A stretch of 64,000 nt of DNA, from positions 404,272,248-404,336,247 of the forward strand of contig CM057347.1 in assembly GCA_030015575.1 (NCBI GenBank). Reading direction: 5' to 3'. The stretch is from Agapanthus africanus. Taxonomy: Eukaryota > Streptophyta > Magnoliopsida > Asparagales > Amaryllidaceae. The notes beneath the pieces are model-generated. The model ran no database searches, was not told the origin of the DNA, and was given only the letters and a program-made list of their open reading frames with translations. How positions within the stretch are numbered: position 1 is the stretch's first letter; every line of letters begins with the position of its first letter. The position numbers were made by a program, and so were the translations under genes. Shown here piece by piece: positions 1 through 10,212 of the stretch.

Positions 1-1800
1 CCTCTCCATTTGCGGACTTGGTCTGTTTCCCCTTAACCCATTCGGATAAGGAGCTTTAGTAATAATAGCTGGGTCTAACATTGGAGAAGATCGTATGGGT
101 AAGAAAGATCCAAGAATAGGAGTGGGAATCATCTTTGGTGGACTAGAAGAAGTGTGCTGAGGGTTCGAGTCTTGGGGAAAACGGAGAATAGGCTCGGAAG
201 AAAATGGTGGGGTAGACGAACTGGGGTCAGAAGGAGAAGTAGAAGTGGAAGGAAAAGTCTCAGCCGGGGTATCATCGATTGATTCTTCATTATTAGCAAT
301 CTCTTCACCAACATGGTTGTCAAGCACTCTTCCAGATCTCAACGTGGTGATAGCGTTCACATGATGTGAATAGCCAGGATTGGGTAAAGGTTGAGCTGGA
401 AGTTTCCCTTTCTCTCTAGCACTCAATTCGACATTTATTCGGGCAATTTGTACTTCCATCGATTTAATACTCTCACTTTGAGAGTCAGAGCTTTTCTGGA
501 TTTTATCGACGGAAGACTTCATCTCAGCCGAAACTTGCATGAAATTTTTCAGAAGCAAATTCATGGTTTGTTCGAGTGAAGAGGAGTTATCAGTACCGGT
601 CAATTGCAAAGAATTGTTGTGCGGTGCAGAAGTGTTGACCGAATTTTGAAAATTTTGTGATTGGTAGGGGTGCTGACTTATTTGAAGTGGTTGCTGTTGT
701 GGTGGAGGACCCCTTTGGAAATTGTTTTGATTTGGAACCGTGTTTTGAATTTGTGATTGGTTCCAAGCAAAGTTAGGGTGATTCCTCCAACCCTGATTAT
801 AAGTGAAAGAATAAGGATCGTTTCTAGGTCTTTGTTGGAAAGCAGCATTGGTATACTCTTGACCTTGAAACGGAGAATTTAAAGGACATTCTTCCGTAAG
901 ATGAGATGGATCAGAACAGCATCCACAGACAGTTTTGGAGAGTGACATCTGATTTAGGGAGGCTGCTAAAAATTTATGTTCCATAGCTTCGAGTTTCTTT
1001 TGTATTGCTGCCATTTCAGCTCTAACTCCTATGGAAATATCAGATTGGTGGTTACCACCCCTAGACGATGATTGACTAATACTCTACCACTGTAAAGATT
1101 TTTCAGCGAAATCTTCTAAAAATCTTCAGGCTTCACCATCATCTTTATTCATGAAGGTGCCTTGACACATGGATTCAAGGGTCTGTTTTGTTGTAGGATT
1201 AATGCCCTCGTATATGATTCTGCATAGATCCCATCTAGGAATTCCGTGATGAGGACATTGAACTAACAGATTCTTGAAGCGTTCAAAACACTTCGAGAAT
1301 GGTTCATTGGGAAGCTGGGTAAATTGATTTATTTCGCTACGGACTCGAGCTGTCTTATGATCAGGGCAGAATTTCTTTAGGAAAGCTGTTATGAATTCTC
1401 CCCAGATTGAAATAGAATGTGCAGCTATGTTATAAAGCCACTTCTCGGCTATATCGTACAAAGTGAATGGGAGAAGACGTAGACGCATAACATCCATAGA
1501 AAGTTGTGAAGTACCCATCATAGCGCATACATTTTCAAATTTGGTAATAAAGACGTATGCGTCTTCAGACTCGATGCCGTGATATTTTGGTAAAAGATTG
1601 ATGTAGTGGTGTTTAATTTCAAAATTATCCCCGTTGGCTGGTAGAATAGATAGACAAGTAGGAAGTGGACCACGGATAAGATATCATCTTTCTTGGAGAG
1701 AGATGCGCGGTGAATTCTGCTCACCTACGGGCGGTGGCAGCGTGGTATTATAATTTGATGGAGCACCATCCATCTCGGTCGATGTGGTGGGTCATGGGGA
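1..1800 (-). pseudogene. gag: Athila-type gypsy gag, decayed, runs off the window edge
   Basis: This is the capsid/nucleocapsid protein of an Athila (Ty3/gypsy) retrotransposon. Reading from about 1790 downwards, the frame gives the Retrotrans_gag core between roughly 1660 and 1126, with RLRLLPFTLYDIAEKWL and CPHHGIP. A cysteine-rich knuckle follows (CGCCSDPSHLTEECP, near 900-940), then a Q/N/P-rich linker. The Athila-typical NAITTLRSGR block lies near 350. The same frame is open from about 1080 to position 1, so the polyprotein continues outside the window. In-frame stops at about 1123-1125, about 1085 and near 1700 mark it as a pseudogene. It lies downstream of the tRNA-Asp primer site and LTR at 2847-4100, in the order expected for a minus-strand element. 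Family assignment is firm; the start codon is unresolved. Confidence 0.85.
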
Positions 1801-2846
1801 AAAAGAAAATGAAGAAGCACCGACTTCGGAGTCGATTGCAGGAACGTTGACAAGACGGGCACTAGAATCCCGTGTCCAGCCGAGCATGCACTAAACGGTT
1901 TTAGCGCAAGTGGCAGCGTGTGTACTTTTTAAAAATGGTCTGTTTTGAAAAGTATGTCGGACTTTAGACAAATCACACAAAAATGCACAAACAACCCTAG
2001 AACTAAGATTACCTAGGTCCAGTCTCTAGACTGCTCCTAAACTTCCAAAGGGCAAGCCGTAGGATCAATCCTCTACCACCACTTTACTACTCTTATGGCC
2101 AGGTAAGTGCCAGGTAAGTAGGAGGTATCCGCTATACGAATCACCGAAAATAGCTGGTCTAATTAAGTAATCACTTGCCTTAGACAGACTTGCCTAGGCA
2201 CCACAAAAGTAATGCGGATAAGCGATAGATTACCCACGATCTTCCTCTGTCCTTATTGAGCGCGACAGTCCTTAGAGTCTTGTATAGATATTTTTTAAAT
2301 TAATGTAGGGTTGATGCAGATACTCGGTTTGTGATTTGTGGAGCTTAGGAAGGGTGATAAAATCCCTACTTGATCTGAATTTTGGTCTTGCCCCTTAAAA
2401 TCCGTATTAAAATATGAATTAACAAACCAATTACAAAACTTTGCAAAAATATTTTTGAGCGGCAAAATTTTGCAAAGAATCCTGCAGAAAAAATATTTTA
2501 TTGGATTTCAGAGGAGAGAGAAAGATATAGAAAAAATACCAGAGAAGTTTGCAACCCTAAATCCCTCAATAAGCCGCGGTTCCACCGCCAATAGGCTCTT
2601 TGTGCCGCGGTTCCGCCGCCGAGTAAGAAGATCTGATGAAGATTTTTGCTACGTGGCCTCTTTTGCTCCTCTGGATCTTGATGAATGTCTTTGAATCTCT
2701 ATTTCCTCAAATCTGTGACTCCAGATTCCCTCGCAAAATTCACACAATAATCGTTAAATATACAATTTGAAGTTTTGTTTATTTTTATGATATAGATCGA
2801 ATACGAATTCAACACGAATAGTAAGAAAAAAATATTACGCACGTAT
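1801..2846 (-). other. Athila 5' untranslated leader
   Basis: This non-coding stretch lies between the primer-binding site and gag of the minus-strand Athila element. No ORF here resembles a protein family. It is AT-rich except for a GC-rich repeated motif at 2573-2620. Athila elements usually have leaders of about this size. Confidence 0.6.
2573..2620. repeat. Two direct copies of the GC-rich motif GCCGCGGTTCCRCCGCC
   Basis: GCCGCGGTTCCACCGCC (2573-2589) and GCCGCGGTTCCGCCGCC (2604-2620) are direct repeats in otherwise AT-rich leader. Each contains the CCGCGG palindrome. They lie about 227 nt downstream of the Athila primer site. The same core recurs at 3857-3902, 25751-25797, 42759-42806 and 59961-60003. 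Confidence 0.85.
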
Positions 2847-2864
2847 TCCCCGGCAACGGCGCCA
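2847..2864 (-). other. Primer-binding site, tRNA-Asp type
   Basis: On the minus strand this reads TGGCGCCGTTGCCGGGGA, the complement of a plant tRNA-Asp 3' end. It sits 2 nt from the LTR end at 2867. It fixes the element orientation (minus) and supports the Athila assignment. Confidence 0.92.
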
Positions 2865-3759
2865 TTTGATTGATCTGTTTTTTATGTGTGTAGTAGTTAA
2901 CCGCAATCAGAACGGTGTCGCGCGTAGCTAGACCGAGATGAGTACGGGTCGTCCTTAGGGAAACGTTGAACCTTTTATTCTTACTTTAGGCGTGTTGAGA
3001 AAGAAAGGAGGAAGAATAAAGAATGGTGAAGAATGGTTGTAGGATCTAGATATAAGTTAAACATGGATGCAAAATATAGATCTAGATTAACTACGGATGT
3101 AGGTTTTATAGTAGAACGGGGCTTGTAGGGTTCATTGGGATTTAGTAGTTATGGATGATTAATTAAAGATTACTCTTTTTATCCTTTAATAGATTTAAAA
3201 CTAGAATGACAGTGATGCATGTAGATTAGGGTTTCTGGAGGGAAAAGGGTTCCCACTCTTAACCCCTATCTCGACATGGAACTCCGTTCATATCTAGCCT
3301 TTACCAAAACAATAGTTAATCTAATCTTTAATCGTGGTCGAGACTAGCAATGAATTGGTAGCGCGCCCGATTAGGATGTTAACTATTTTTTTGATAAAGT
3401 TTATAAACTTTATAAGACTTAAAAAAAAGTTTAAGGATCTTCATCTTCCACTAACCTACCCTAATCCCATGAACCCTTACAAGCGAAGAATTACTCGCGC
3501 ATGTTGGGAGAAGAAGAAATGGAGAGAGAAATCATATTAAAACTACAAAGAGATAGAATAAGAAAAAAACTATCTTTATTAATCAACAAAATTCATTTAC
3601 ACTTTGTTTCCTTAGAAAATGATTACAAAATGCTAGTTTGCTTCTCGATCTCTTCTAAGGAGGTAGATGAACAGTTGATGATCAGCTTGGATGCGTGAGC
3701 CTGTCGCGGACTTCGTGATCTCTTCAGCTTGATGATTTTTCCAAGAGGCACTCGGTCCT

Positions 3760-3768
3760 TATTTATAG
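3760..3768 (-). promoter_or_regulatory. TATA box of the Athila LTR
   Basis: CTATAAATA on the minus strand, in a plausible U3/R position about 900 bp from the LTR 3' end. It would drive the genomic RNA leftwards through gag. Confidence 0.6.
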
Positions 3769-3856
3769 TCACAGAGCCAGAACCCTAGTTTCCTAATATG
3801 GAAACTAGTTGTTAGGATCCTAACCACCAAAATCCCATATCTTAACTCCTCAAATC

Positions 3857-3902
3857 CGCGGCGGAACCGCGACCATTGGATAGGTTTGGCCGCGGATCCG
3901 CC
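3857..3902. repeat. GC-rich inverted dyad in Athila U3
   Basis: The arms GGCGGAACCGCGACC and GGCCGCGGATCCGCC pair at about 13 of 15 positions across a 13-nt spacer. It uses the same core as the leader motif of this and other elements in the window, but lies upstream of the TATA box. Confidence 0.75.
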
Positions 3903-4100
3903 CCCCTTTTGGTGAGATCATGGCCTCTAATTTTTATAGCTTCATATCTGTAACACTTGGTAATCTTTTGAGTATCTAGACTTTGAAAATCTTTTCTACA
4001 TTTCTGCCAGAATTAGTTTCTTCAATTTACGTGAATATCTTTGGCAGATTTGATCTCAATAATTCGGATTTTCTTGATTCCAGTCCTGAAATAATTTCTG

Positions 4101-4429
4101 CACAATTATCTCAATAAATAATGTTAGTAGAATTTGTTTTTATTGAGATATTATCTTTAACCATTTGTCATGATATTTTAGTTTTAAGAGAATTGGTCTA
4201 AGGTATTTAATAAGGTAAGCATATTAAATGGGCCAGATGTTACATGGATATTATATGCTTACTTTTTCCTTCATAATGTTAATTATAATATAAAAACACA
4301 TGAAAATAGTATTTTACAGATAAACTCTCATATGTGTCATATATTATAATAAACACCTTTTTTATATAGAAATAGTAGGGAAAATATCATATTAAAAGTG
4401 CATTTTTATCAACTGAACAGGCGCCAGCG
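4101..4429. other. AT-rich stretch, nothing recognised
   Basis: About 330 bp between the probable Athila LTR edge and the fold-back complex. I see no ORF, TE terminus or conserved motif. It could hold the true Athila LTR edge or the left end of the fold-back element. Confidence 0.5.
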
Positions 4430-5985
4430 CCAAGACCAATCTGATAGGAATTAATCCTATGATGGCACCTCACGTGCTCCTTACGCGAGCGCCAATATAC
4501 AACACACATGAATACCTATTATAAGAATTAAAATCTTGAGTAGCACCCATGTGCCCAACACGTGAGCGCCAGCACCCATGTAGAATTAAATTCTACTCTC
4601 TGTTAAACAGAGACGTTGGATCAAGATCCAATGGAGATGATAAATCATCAAAAATACAGAATTAAATTCTGTCGGGAGAAAACATCCCACAAATTGAATT
4701 ATAGATTAAAATTCTAGTTTGGGATATATTCCCTCAATTTTTCTAAAACAAGAAAGATTGCCTTCTGTAAAATAAAGAACCAGTGGATTAAAAATCCAAC
4801 GGTGATTAAAAAATCACTGTTTTACAGAATAAATTCTGTGTAAGGGAAAATATTTCCCAATCTTGTTAGAAATAAGAAAATGTGTTCTGTAAAACAGAAA
4901 CCCTTGGATCAAACATCCAATGGTGGGTAAAAATCCCCAAATCAATTGGGATCTCTTAATGAGAGATTTCTTCAGAGTCAATTAACAAATTGCCTCCACT
5001 ATATAAAGAATCAAAGACTTCAAGTCTGATAGAGATGAACCCCCCATAAGCTTCTAAAAACAAAAGCAGAAAGCTTCCAAAAGGAACAAAGAAGATGATC
5101 TCCCTTCTCGAAAAAAAAACTCTAGGTAAATAAAAAGAAGAGAGATTAAAGTATCTCATTCACCTATTGAAGGGTTTAACCCTCTTAAAAGAACTTAGTT
5201 CTTTCTCTAGATTTGAGATCCAAAAGACAAGTCTACCACAAGTTGAGAATTTAATTCTCATCGGAAAGAACTTGTTCTTAAGAATCAAAGATTCAGAAAA
5301 GAACTAGAAATCAAATTTCTCCAAAAAAAGCATATAAGGAAAAACATAGCGTCCAACGCCTCATGTGTCCCTCACGTGGACGCCACAGAAGAAAGAGTGA
5401 TTAGCACTCATTGGGTAGCGCCTCACGTGTCTCTCATGTGGGCGCCACAGAAGAAAAGAGCGCTTAGCACTCATTGGGCAACGCCTATCTCCCAGCGCCT
5501 CACGTGTCCCTCACGTGGGCACCATAGAAGAAAGAGTGCTTAGCACTCAATGAGCTGCGCCCAGCGCCTCACGTGTCCCACACGTGGGCGCCATAGAATG
5601 GAAGAGTGCTTACCACTCACTAGGCAGCGCCTATTGCCTCACATGCTTCGCACATGAGTGCCATAAAGAGTGCCTATCACTCCATATAAAGACAAAAGAA
5701 GTAAAGTGTTTTACACTTATTGGGTAATTCCCCATGACTAAAAGGTTCACATGATCATATGTGAGCATCATAATTTATATAAGTGCTCAACACTGTTTGC
5801 ATAAAAGGGAGACTGATTAAACAGAGCCCAAGCAAGTGCTTAGCACTTTTCCAATAAAAAAAGAGACCATTGAACGGATCAAGCCCAAATTGGCTAGGTC
5901 TTCTGAGGATAGAACCTCCTTGATTCAAATCAACTGAGCTCATATGCTCATGATTTCCCAAATTGATCTTAGTCCCAAACATGAC
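4430..5985 (+). repeat. Block A: array of short perfect hairpins
   Basis: This block is built from consecutive short dyads, mostly with 4-8 bp stems and 1-7 nt AT-rich loops. Examples: TAGAATTAAATTCTA (4581-4595), CTCTGTTAAACAGAG (4598-4612), TTGGATCAAGATCCAA (4616-4631), ACAGAATTAAATTCTGT (4656-4672), GGGATATATTCCC (4721-4733), TGGATTAAAAATCCA (4784-4798), GTGATTAAAAAATCAC (4802-4817), GGGAAAATATTTCCC (4844-4858), AAAGAACTTAGTTCTTT (5188-5204) and TGAGAATTTAATTCTCA (5244-5260). Stem sequences differ from one hairpin to the next while pairing is kept. No protein-like ORF is present. Confidence 0.85.
5350..5690 (+). repeat. About five tandem 65-77 bp units with G-box and GAGTGCTTAGCACTC hairpins
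   Basis: Each unit carries a GCGCCTCACGTG ... CACGTGGGCGC hairpin followed by GAGTGCTTAGCACTC. Starts are near 5350, 5418, 5494, 5563 and 5626. The last unit has CACATG in place of CACGTG in both arms, so the stem is kept by paired changes. Confidence 0.8.
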
Positions 5986-6830
5986 TGTTCACCGCTGAAA
6001 ACCGAAAACGAATCGAGATGGATCGTCTTACCTGAATTTGGGGCCAGATGCTATTTGGGTTTATCCGTCCACCTCTCCGAAGATGCCAAGTTGATTTATG
6101 GCACCATGTATCGGAGGTTTGGACGGATGCGGCCGTTGTAGCAGATTTCGTCAGATTCCCCCTCACTGTTAGTAGTTTTTGATTGTGGGGACGCTCTTCC
6201 CTGCAGGCGCAAGCCCCTGCAGTTAATTACGTTATCACATCGCGATAACTATTTTCTCCTGCTCCAAAGGTTCACTTCGTGTCATGCGTGTTTGTTTTTA
6301 TTTATTTATTTATTTTTGGTTGCCCGTAGATTGTATACGGAGACTAATTTATGTTGTCGCCCGTAGGGCGTGGATTAGTCCAAATCCGTATATTCTTAGA
6401 TTTGGATTTTTTTGATTTAAGGATCGTTAATCTCGTTTGAGATTAAGATCAATTTAAATGTTTGTTGAGAATACGTTAGTCTAATTTTAGACTAAGATCT
6501 ACTCAATAGGATTTTGGGGTTATTCAGACCCAACAAAAGAGCATTTGGGCTCTATTGCTTTAGTTTAAGGACGTTGCGGTCCATTGTAGTTTAAGGACGT
6601 TGTTCATCAAGTTGATGATAAAATCCATGGACGTTCCAGTGGCGGTCCATAGTGGGATGTGCCCATCGGTTTGTTTGGGAGTGCACCAAAGAGTTGTTGG
6701 TTGTCGGGACCTGCCACCTCCCTGAAGACGTTGAAGAATTACAACGACATGTATCAGAGGTATGCAGAGATGTACCCTTGAACCAAATTCCAGATTGAGG
6801 GAAGAGATCATGGTGGACCATCTAAGAATC
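5985..6830 (+). repeat. Block B: arm repeated inverted at 8930-10105
   Basis: A lower-hairpin sequence with a close inverted copy in B'. Matching landmarks include the GATGGATCGTC segment near 6020, CTGCAGGCGCAAGCCCCTGCAG near 6202, the AGAGCATTTGGGCTC segment near 6540, and two TTTAAGGACGTTG units near 6565-6602. Short ORFs occur in both copies but their frames are not conserved, so I do not call a gene. It may derive from captured host sequence. Confidence 0.75.
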
Positions 6831-6839
6831 ATTACTCAT

Positions 6840-8745
6840 TTTTACGAGACTAAGATTAACTTAGGAGATGTGGGATGGACATCGTTCTGGTCATCATCAA
6901 CTGAGAAATCATTAGTTTGGGAAGTCATGAGCATAGAGGCTCGGTCTATTTAGAGATCAAAGATGTTTTAATCTCAGGAAGACTTAGCCAATTTGGGATG
7001 AAGTTGGCTTCTTATAGTGTTAAACACCAATATATGTTCGGCGCTCACGTGCTCCTACGTGAGACTCTAAAGCAATGTTAAACACTGAACGTGAGGCGCC
7101 TGAAAGTTGGCGTTGTATACTTGGGTCCAAATCCCCGTCTGTATATAAGTGTTAAACACTTAATTCTTGTGGTCCTCACGTATGGGCACGTGAGGCGCCC
7201 CTGAGTTGGGTACTGCCTATTTGGGTTTATTCGCTCTTCCTTTTATAAGTGCTAAGCACTTAGCTCATATAATTCTCACGTGCGAACACGTGAGATGCTC
7301 AAAATGTGAGTGCTGTCTTTGGATTTTTCCCTTTTTCCATATGAGTGTTAAGCAACTGCTTGGGGGTCACGTGAGAACACGTGATTCGAACTCAATCATT
7401 CCTTTTTGTTCATCAAATGTGCTCACGTGGGAACACATGAGCTTTTGTTATAGCGTTGAACGCTAATGAATCATCAGTCTTTTCTTTTATATGCATAGAG
7501 ATTTTAATATGAGTTTTGAGAATTTTAGGTCCTTTTTTATAAGAATTAAATTCTTTTACAGGGTTAAACCCTAGTTTTATCAGAGGAATTAAATTCTTAT
7601 ATACTTTTGGAAGAATTAAATTTTTTGAACTTAGTTCTTTCCCTTAAGTTTTGAATCTGCATAACATAATCTCCCTGATGAGAATTAAATTCTCAACTTG
7701 TGGGGAGATCTGCTTCTGCAGACCTCAAGCAGAGGAAGAACTAAATTCTTTTTTTAAAGGGTTAAACTCTTGGAGAGGCGAAGAAGAGATAAAATAATCT
7801 CTGTGTCTTTCTTCTTACGTAGGGTTTCTTTTCTTTTTCTAAAAGGGAGATCTTCTTTTTAGAGAATTGAATTCTCTTTTCTTTTCTTTTATTTTTCTTC
7901 TCTTTTTTTTCTGTCATCCTCTCCTTGCTCCTATTTATATGAGAAGAAAAAGAATCAATTTGTTAAGAAAATCCCTCATTGAGAGATCATGATTGATTTC
8001 ATGATCTTTTAGATCAATCGGTGAATTTTATTCACCGTTGGATTTTTAATCCAAAACCTCTCTGTGTAACAGAGAAAATTTCTTATTTGTTTAACAGGAT
8101 TATGAATATCTTGTTAGTTTTTACAAGATTAGAATTTTATTCTATCATATCCTTTTAATTTAACAAGATCAGAAATATATTTTCTTAATATAGAATTTAA
8201 TTCTATCATATGGATATCTCGTTAGTTTAACATATAATTTTATTCTTATCATATGAATATCTTGTTAGTTTAACAAGATTAGGAAAATATTTTCCGATGA
8301 TAGAATTTTATTTTACCAGATGATCACCGTTGGATTTTTTATCCAAATGCCCTCTGTTTAACAGAGAAGATCTTTCTAGTTTGAGAAAGATCAGGAAAAT
8401 ATTTCCCAAATAGAATTTAATTCTAGAATTTGATAGGAGTATTTTAAATTGGGACGCTTACATGCTTTGCATATGAGCGCACATATGTTTAACACGCGAG
8501 GCCCGTTTGGCCCTTAGTTGTTTGTTTTCAGCGCTCATATGCTTTGCATATGAGCGCCCACGTGTTTAACACGTGAGGCATGTTTGGCCTTTTGTTTTTT
8601 ATGTTCAACGCTCATATGCTTTGTATATTAGCGCTCACGTGTTTTACACGTGAGGCCTGTTTGGCCATTAGTTGTTTTATTTAGTTTATTTTCAGCACTC
8701 ATATAATTTACATATGAGCGCTCATGTGTTTAGCACGTGAGGCCA
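6840..8745 (-). repeat. Block A': inverted copy of the hairpin array
   Basis: Reverse-complement relative of block A. G-box and AAGTGTTAAACACTT-type hairpins occupy 7020-7460 (for example 7147-7161 and AAGTGCTAAGCACTT at 7247-7261). AT-rich hairpins occupy 7500-8440 (AAGAATTAAATTCTT at 7541-7555, GGGTTAAACCC at 7561-7571). A second G-box/CATATG cluster lies at 8460-8745. The order mirrors block A. Confidence 0.8.
8460..8745. repeat. Four ~85-bp units with CATATG, CACGTG and GGCC hairpins
   Basis: In the best unit a perfect 12-bp stem with a TTT loop spans 8531-8557 (arms GCGCTCATATGC and GCATATGAGCGC). It is followed at once by CACGTGTTTAACACGTG (8559-8575), and GGCC/GGCC pairs lie between units. 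The other three units carry paired and unpaired substitutions. Confidence 0.85.
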
Positions 8746-8929
8746 AATTTTGAAGACTCTCATCCTTTTTTTATAAGGGAACAAGTAGCTTTTAGCTAAA
8801 AAATTTGGCGGGAATAACGACTAATGATCTTCCAACTGATGATATCCAAAACGATATTCATTCTACATCCTCCTGAAGAAATCTTAGTCTCAAAATATGA
8901 CTAATAATTTTTGGGTTTGCCACTAGTTC

Positions 8930-10105
8930 CTTTTTCCCTCAAATACGGGAATTGGTTTAAGGGTACATCTCTCTACACCTCTGATATATGTCGTTGTAAT
9001 TCCTCAATGTTTTTAGATAGGTGGCGGGTTCCGACAACCAACAGCTTTCTGGTGCACTGCCCAAACTGACGTGCACACCCCAAATCAAACTATACCCTAA
9101 ACTGGGTGCATCCCGTATTATCGTTGATCGTCTTGTCACGTAACAAATACACGTGCGTGCAAGATGATCAATGGACCGAAATGTCCTTAAACTAACCATT
9201 GCCTCCAAAATGGTGACAACGGGCCGAAATGTTCATAAACTAATATTCGTCCCCAAAATGGCGATACTGGACCGAAATGTCCTTAAACTAACCGTTGCCT
9301 CCAAAATGGCGACAACGGACCGGGACGTCCTTAAACTAAAACTTCACCTCAAAAATGGTAATCAATGGATCGAGATGTCCTTAAACTAACCGTTGCCTCC
9401 AAAATGACGACAACGGACCGAGACGTTCTTAAACTAAAACTTTACGATCAATGGACCGAAATGTCCTTAAACTAACCGTTGCCTCCAAAATAGCGGCAAC
9501 GGACCGAAACGTCCTTAAACTAATACAATAGATCCCAAATGCTCTTTTGTTGGATCTGAAATAAAAATGATCCTAAAACCTTGTTAAGTGGATCTTAGTC
9601 TCAAATTGGACTAACGTATTCTTAACAAAAAACCAACCGAGCCCCAACTGCTCACATACATTTAAGTCAATCTTGATCTCAAAACGGATTAACAATTCTT
9701 AAATCAACCCAAACCCAAATCTAAAAATATACGGATTTGGACTAATCCACGCTCTATGGGCGACGACATAAATTAGTCTTCGTATACAATCCACAGGCAA
9801 CCAAAAATAAAACAAACACACACGACACGAAATGAACTTCTGAAACAGGAGAAAATGGTTATCGCAATGCGGTAACATAATTAACTGCAGGGGCTTACGC
9901 CTGCATGGAAGAGTGTCCCCACAATCAAAAACCCTTCGCAAACGATGGGGAATCTGACGAAGTCTGCTACAACGGCTGCATCCGTCAACTTGGTATCTTC
10001 GGAGAGGTGGATAGATAAATCCAAATAGTATCTGCCTCCAGAATTCAGGAAGGACGATCCATCCTGGTTCGTCCCCGTTTTCGGCCGTGAACACAAACCT
10101 TGAAT
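8930..10105 (-). repeat. Block B': inverted copy of block B with an inserted tandem array
   Basis: The reverse complement matches block B from the TACCTCTGATACATGTC-like segment (8975 with 6750) through to the ACCGAAAACG segment (about 10080 with 6000). It is longer than B because a 48-bp tandem array (9173-9530) has expanded where B has about two half-units. The reading frames here are broken. Confidence 0.75.
9173..9530. repeat. About eight tandem ~48-bp units
   Basis: The units begin GGACCGAAATGTCCTTAAAC and continue into ACCGTTGCCTCCAAAATGG, with starts near 9173, 9222, 9269, 9319, 9368, 9416, 9453 and 9501. Several units alternate between two sub-types (CCGTTGCC and AACTTCAC/AACTTTAC). 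Confidence 0.85.
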
Positions 10106-10212
10106 ATCGTGTCGTTCTCGAACATTCCACCGTGTAGATTCCTCAGCAAAAGGCTGGAGAGAGAAGACCAACTCGTCCCATAAATTAGGCTGGGATGAGT
10201 GTGGGAGGCAAA

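Larger units (their letters stand above)
2867..4100 (-). mobile_element. 5' LTR of the Athila element (right edge approximate)
   Basis: The LTR 3' terminus is CA on the minus strand (TG at 2867-2868 on plus), directly beside the primer site. The other end is not marked by a clear TG. I place it at about 4100, where Athila-like sequence gives way to different AT-rich DNA. A TATA box lies at 3760-3768, and a GC-rich dyad sits in U3. The partner LTR is outside the window, so the boundary cannot be set by alignment. Confidence 0.65.
4430..10212. mobile_element. Non-coding fold-back complex, arranged A-B-A'-B'
   Basis: Block A (4430-5985) recurs inverted as A' (6840-8745). Block B (5985-6830) recurs inverted as B' (8930-10105). 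Matching points are 5890 with 6985 and 4790 with 8035 (axis about 6.4 kb), and 6000 with 10090, 6545 with 9540 and 6775 with 8970 (axis about 7.9-8.05 kb). A/A' is itself roughly self-symmetric: G-box hairpins, AT-rich hairpins, G-box hairpins. One reading is therefore a hairpin-rich core with long B inverted arms, plus a second core copy on the left. No transposase or terminal target duplication is visible. Candidates are a long-TIR Mutator-like or fold-back element, but the class is undetermined. Confidence 0.6.

Noticed and set aside
5755..7466. Short ORFs in the fold-back complex (60-90 residues)
   Set aside because: Frames are not conserved between inverted copies and they overlap hairpin units.
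5350..8745. G-box (CACGTG) clusters as a promoter or enhancer
   Set aside because: Nearly all lie in hairpin stems of the repeat array and no gene is adjacent, so a regulatory role is not supported from sequence alone.
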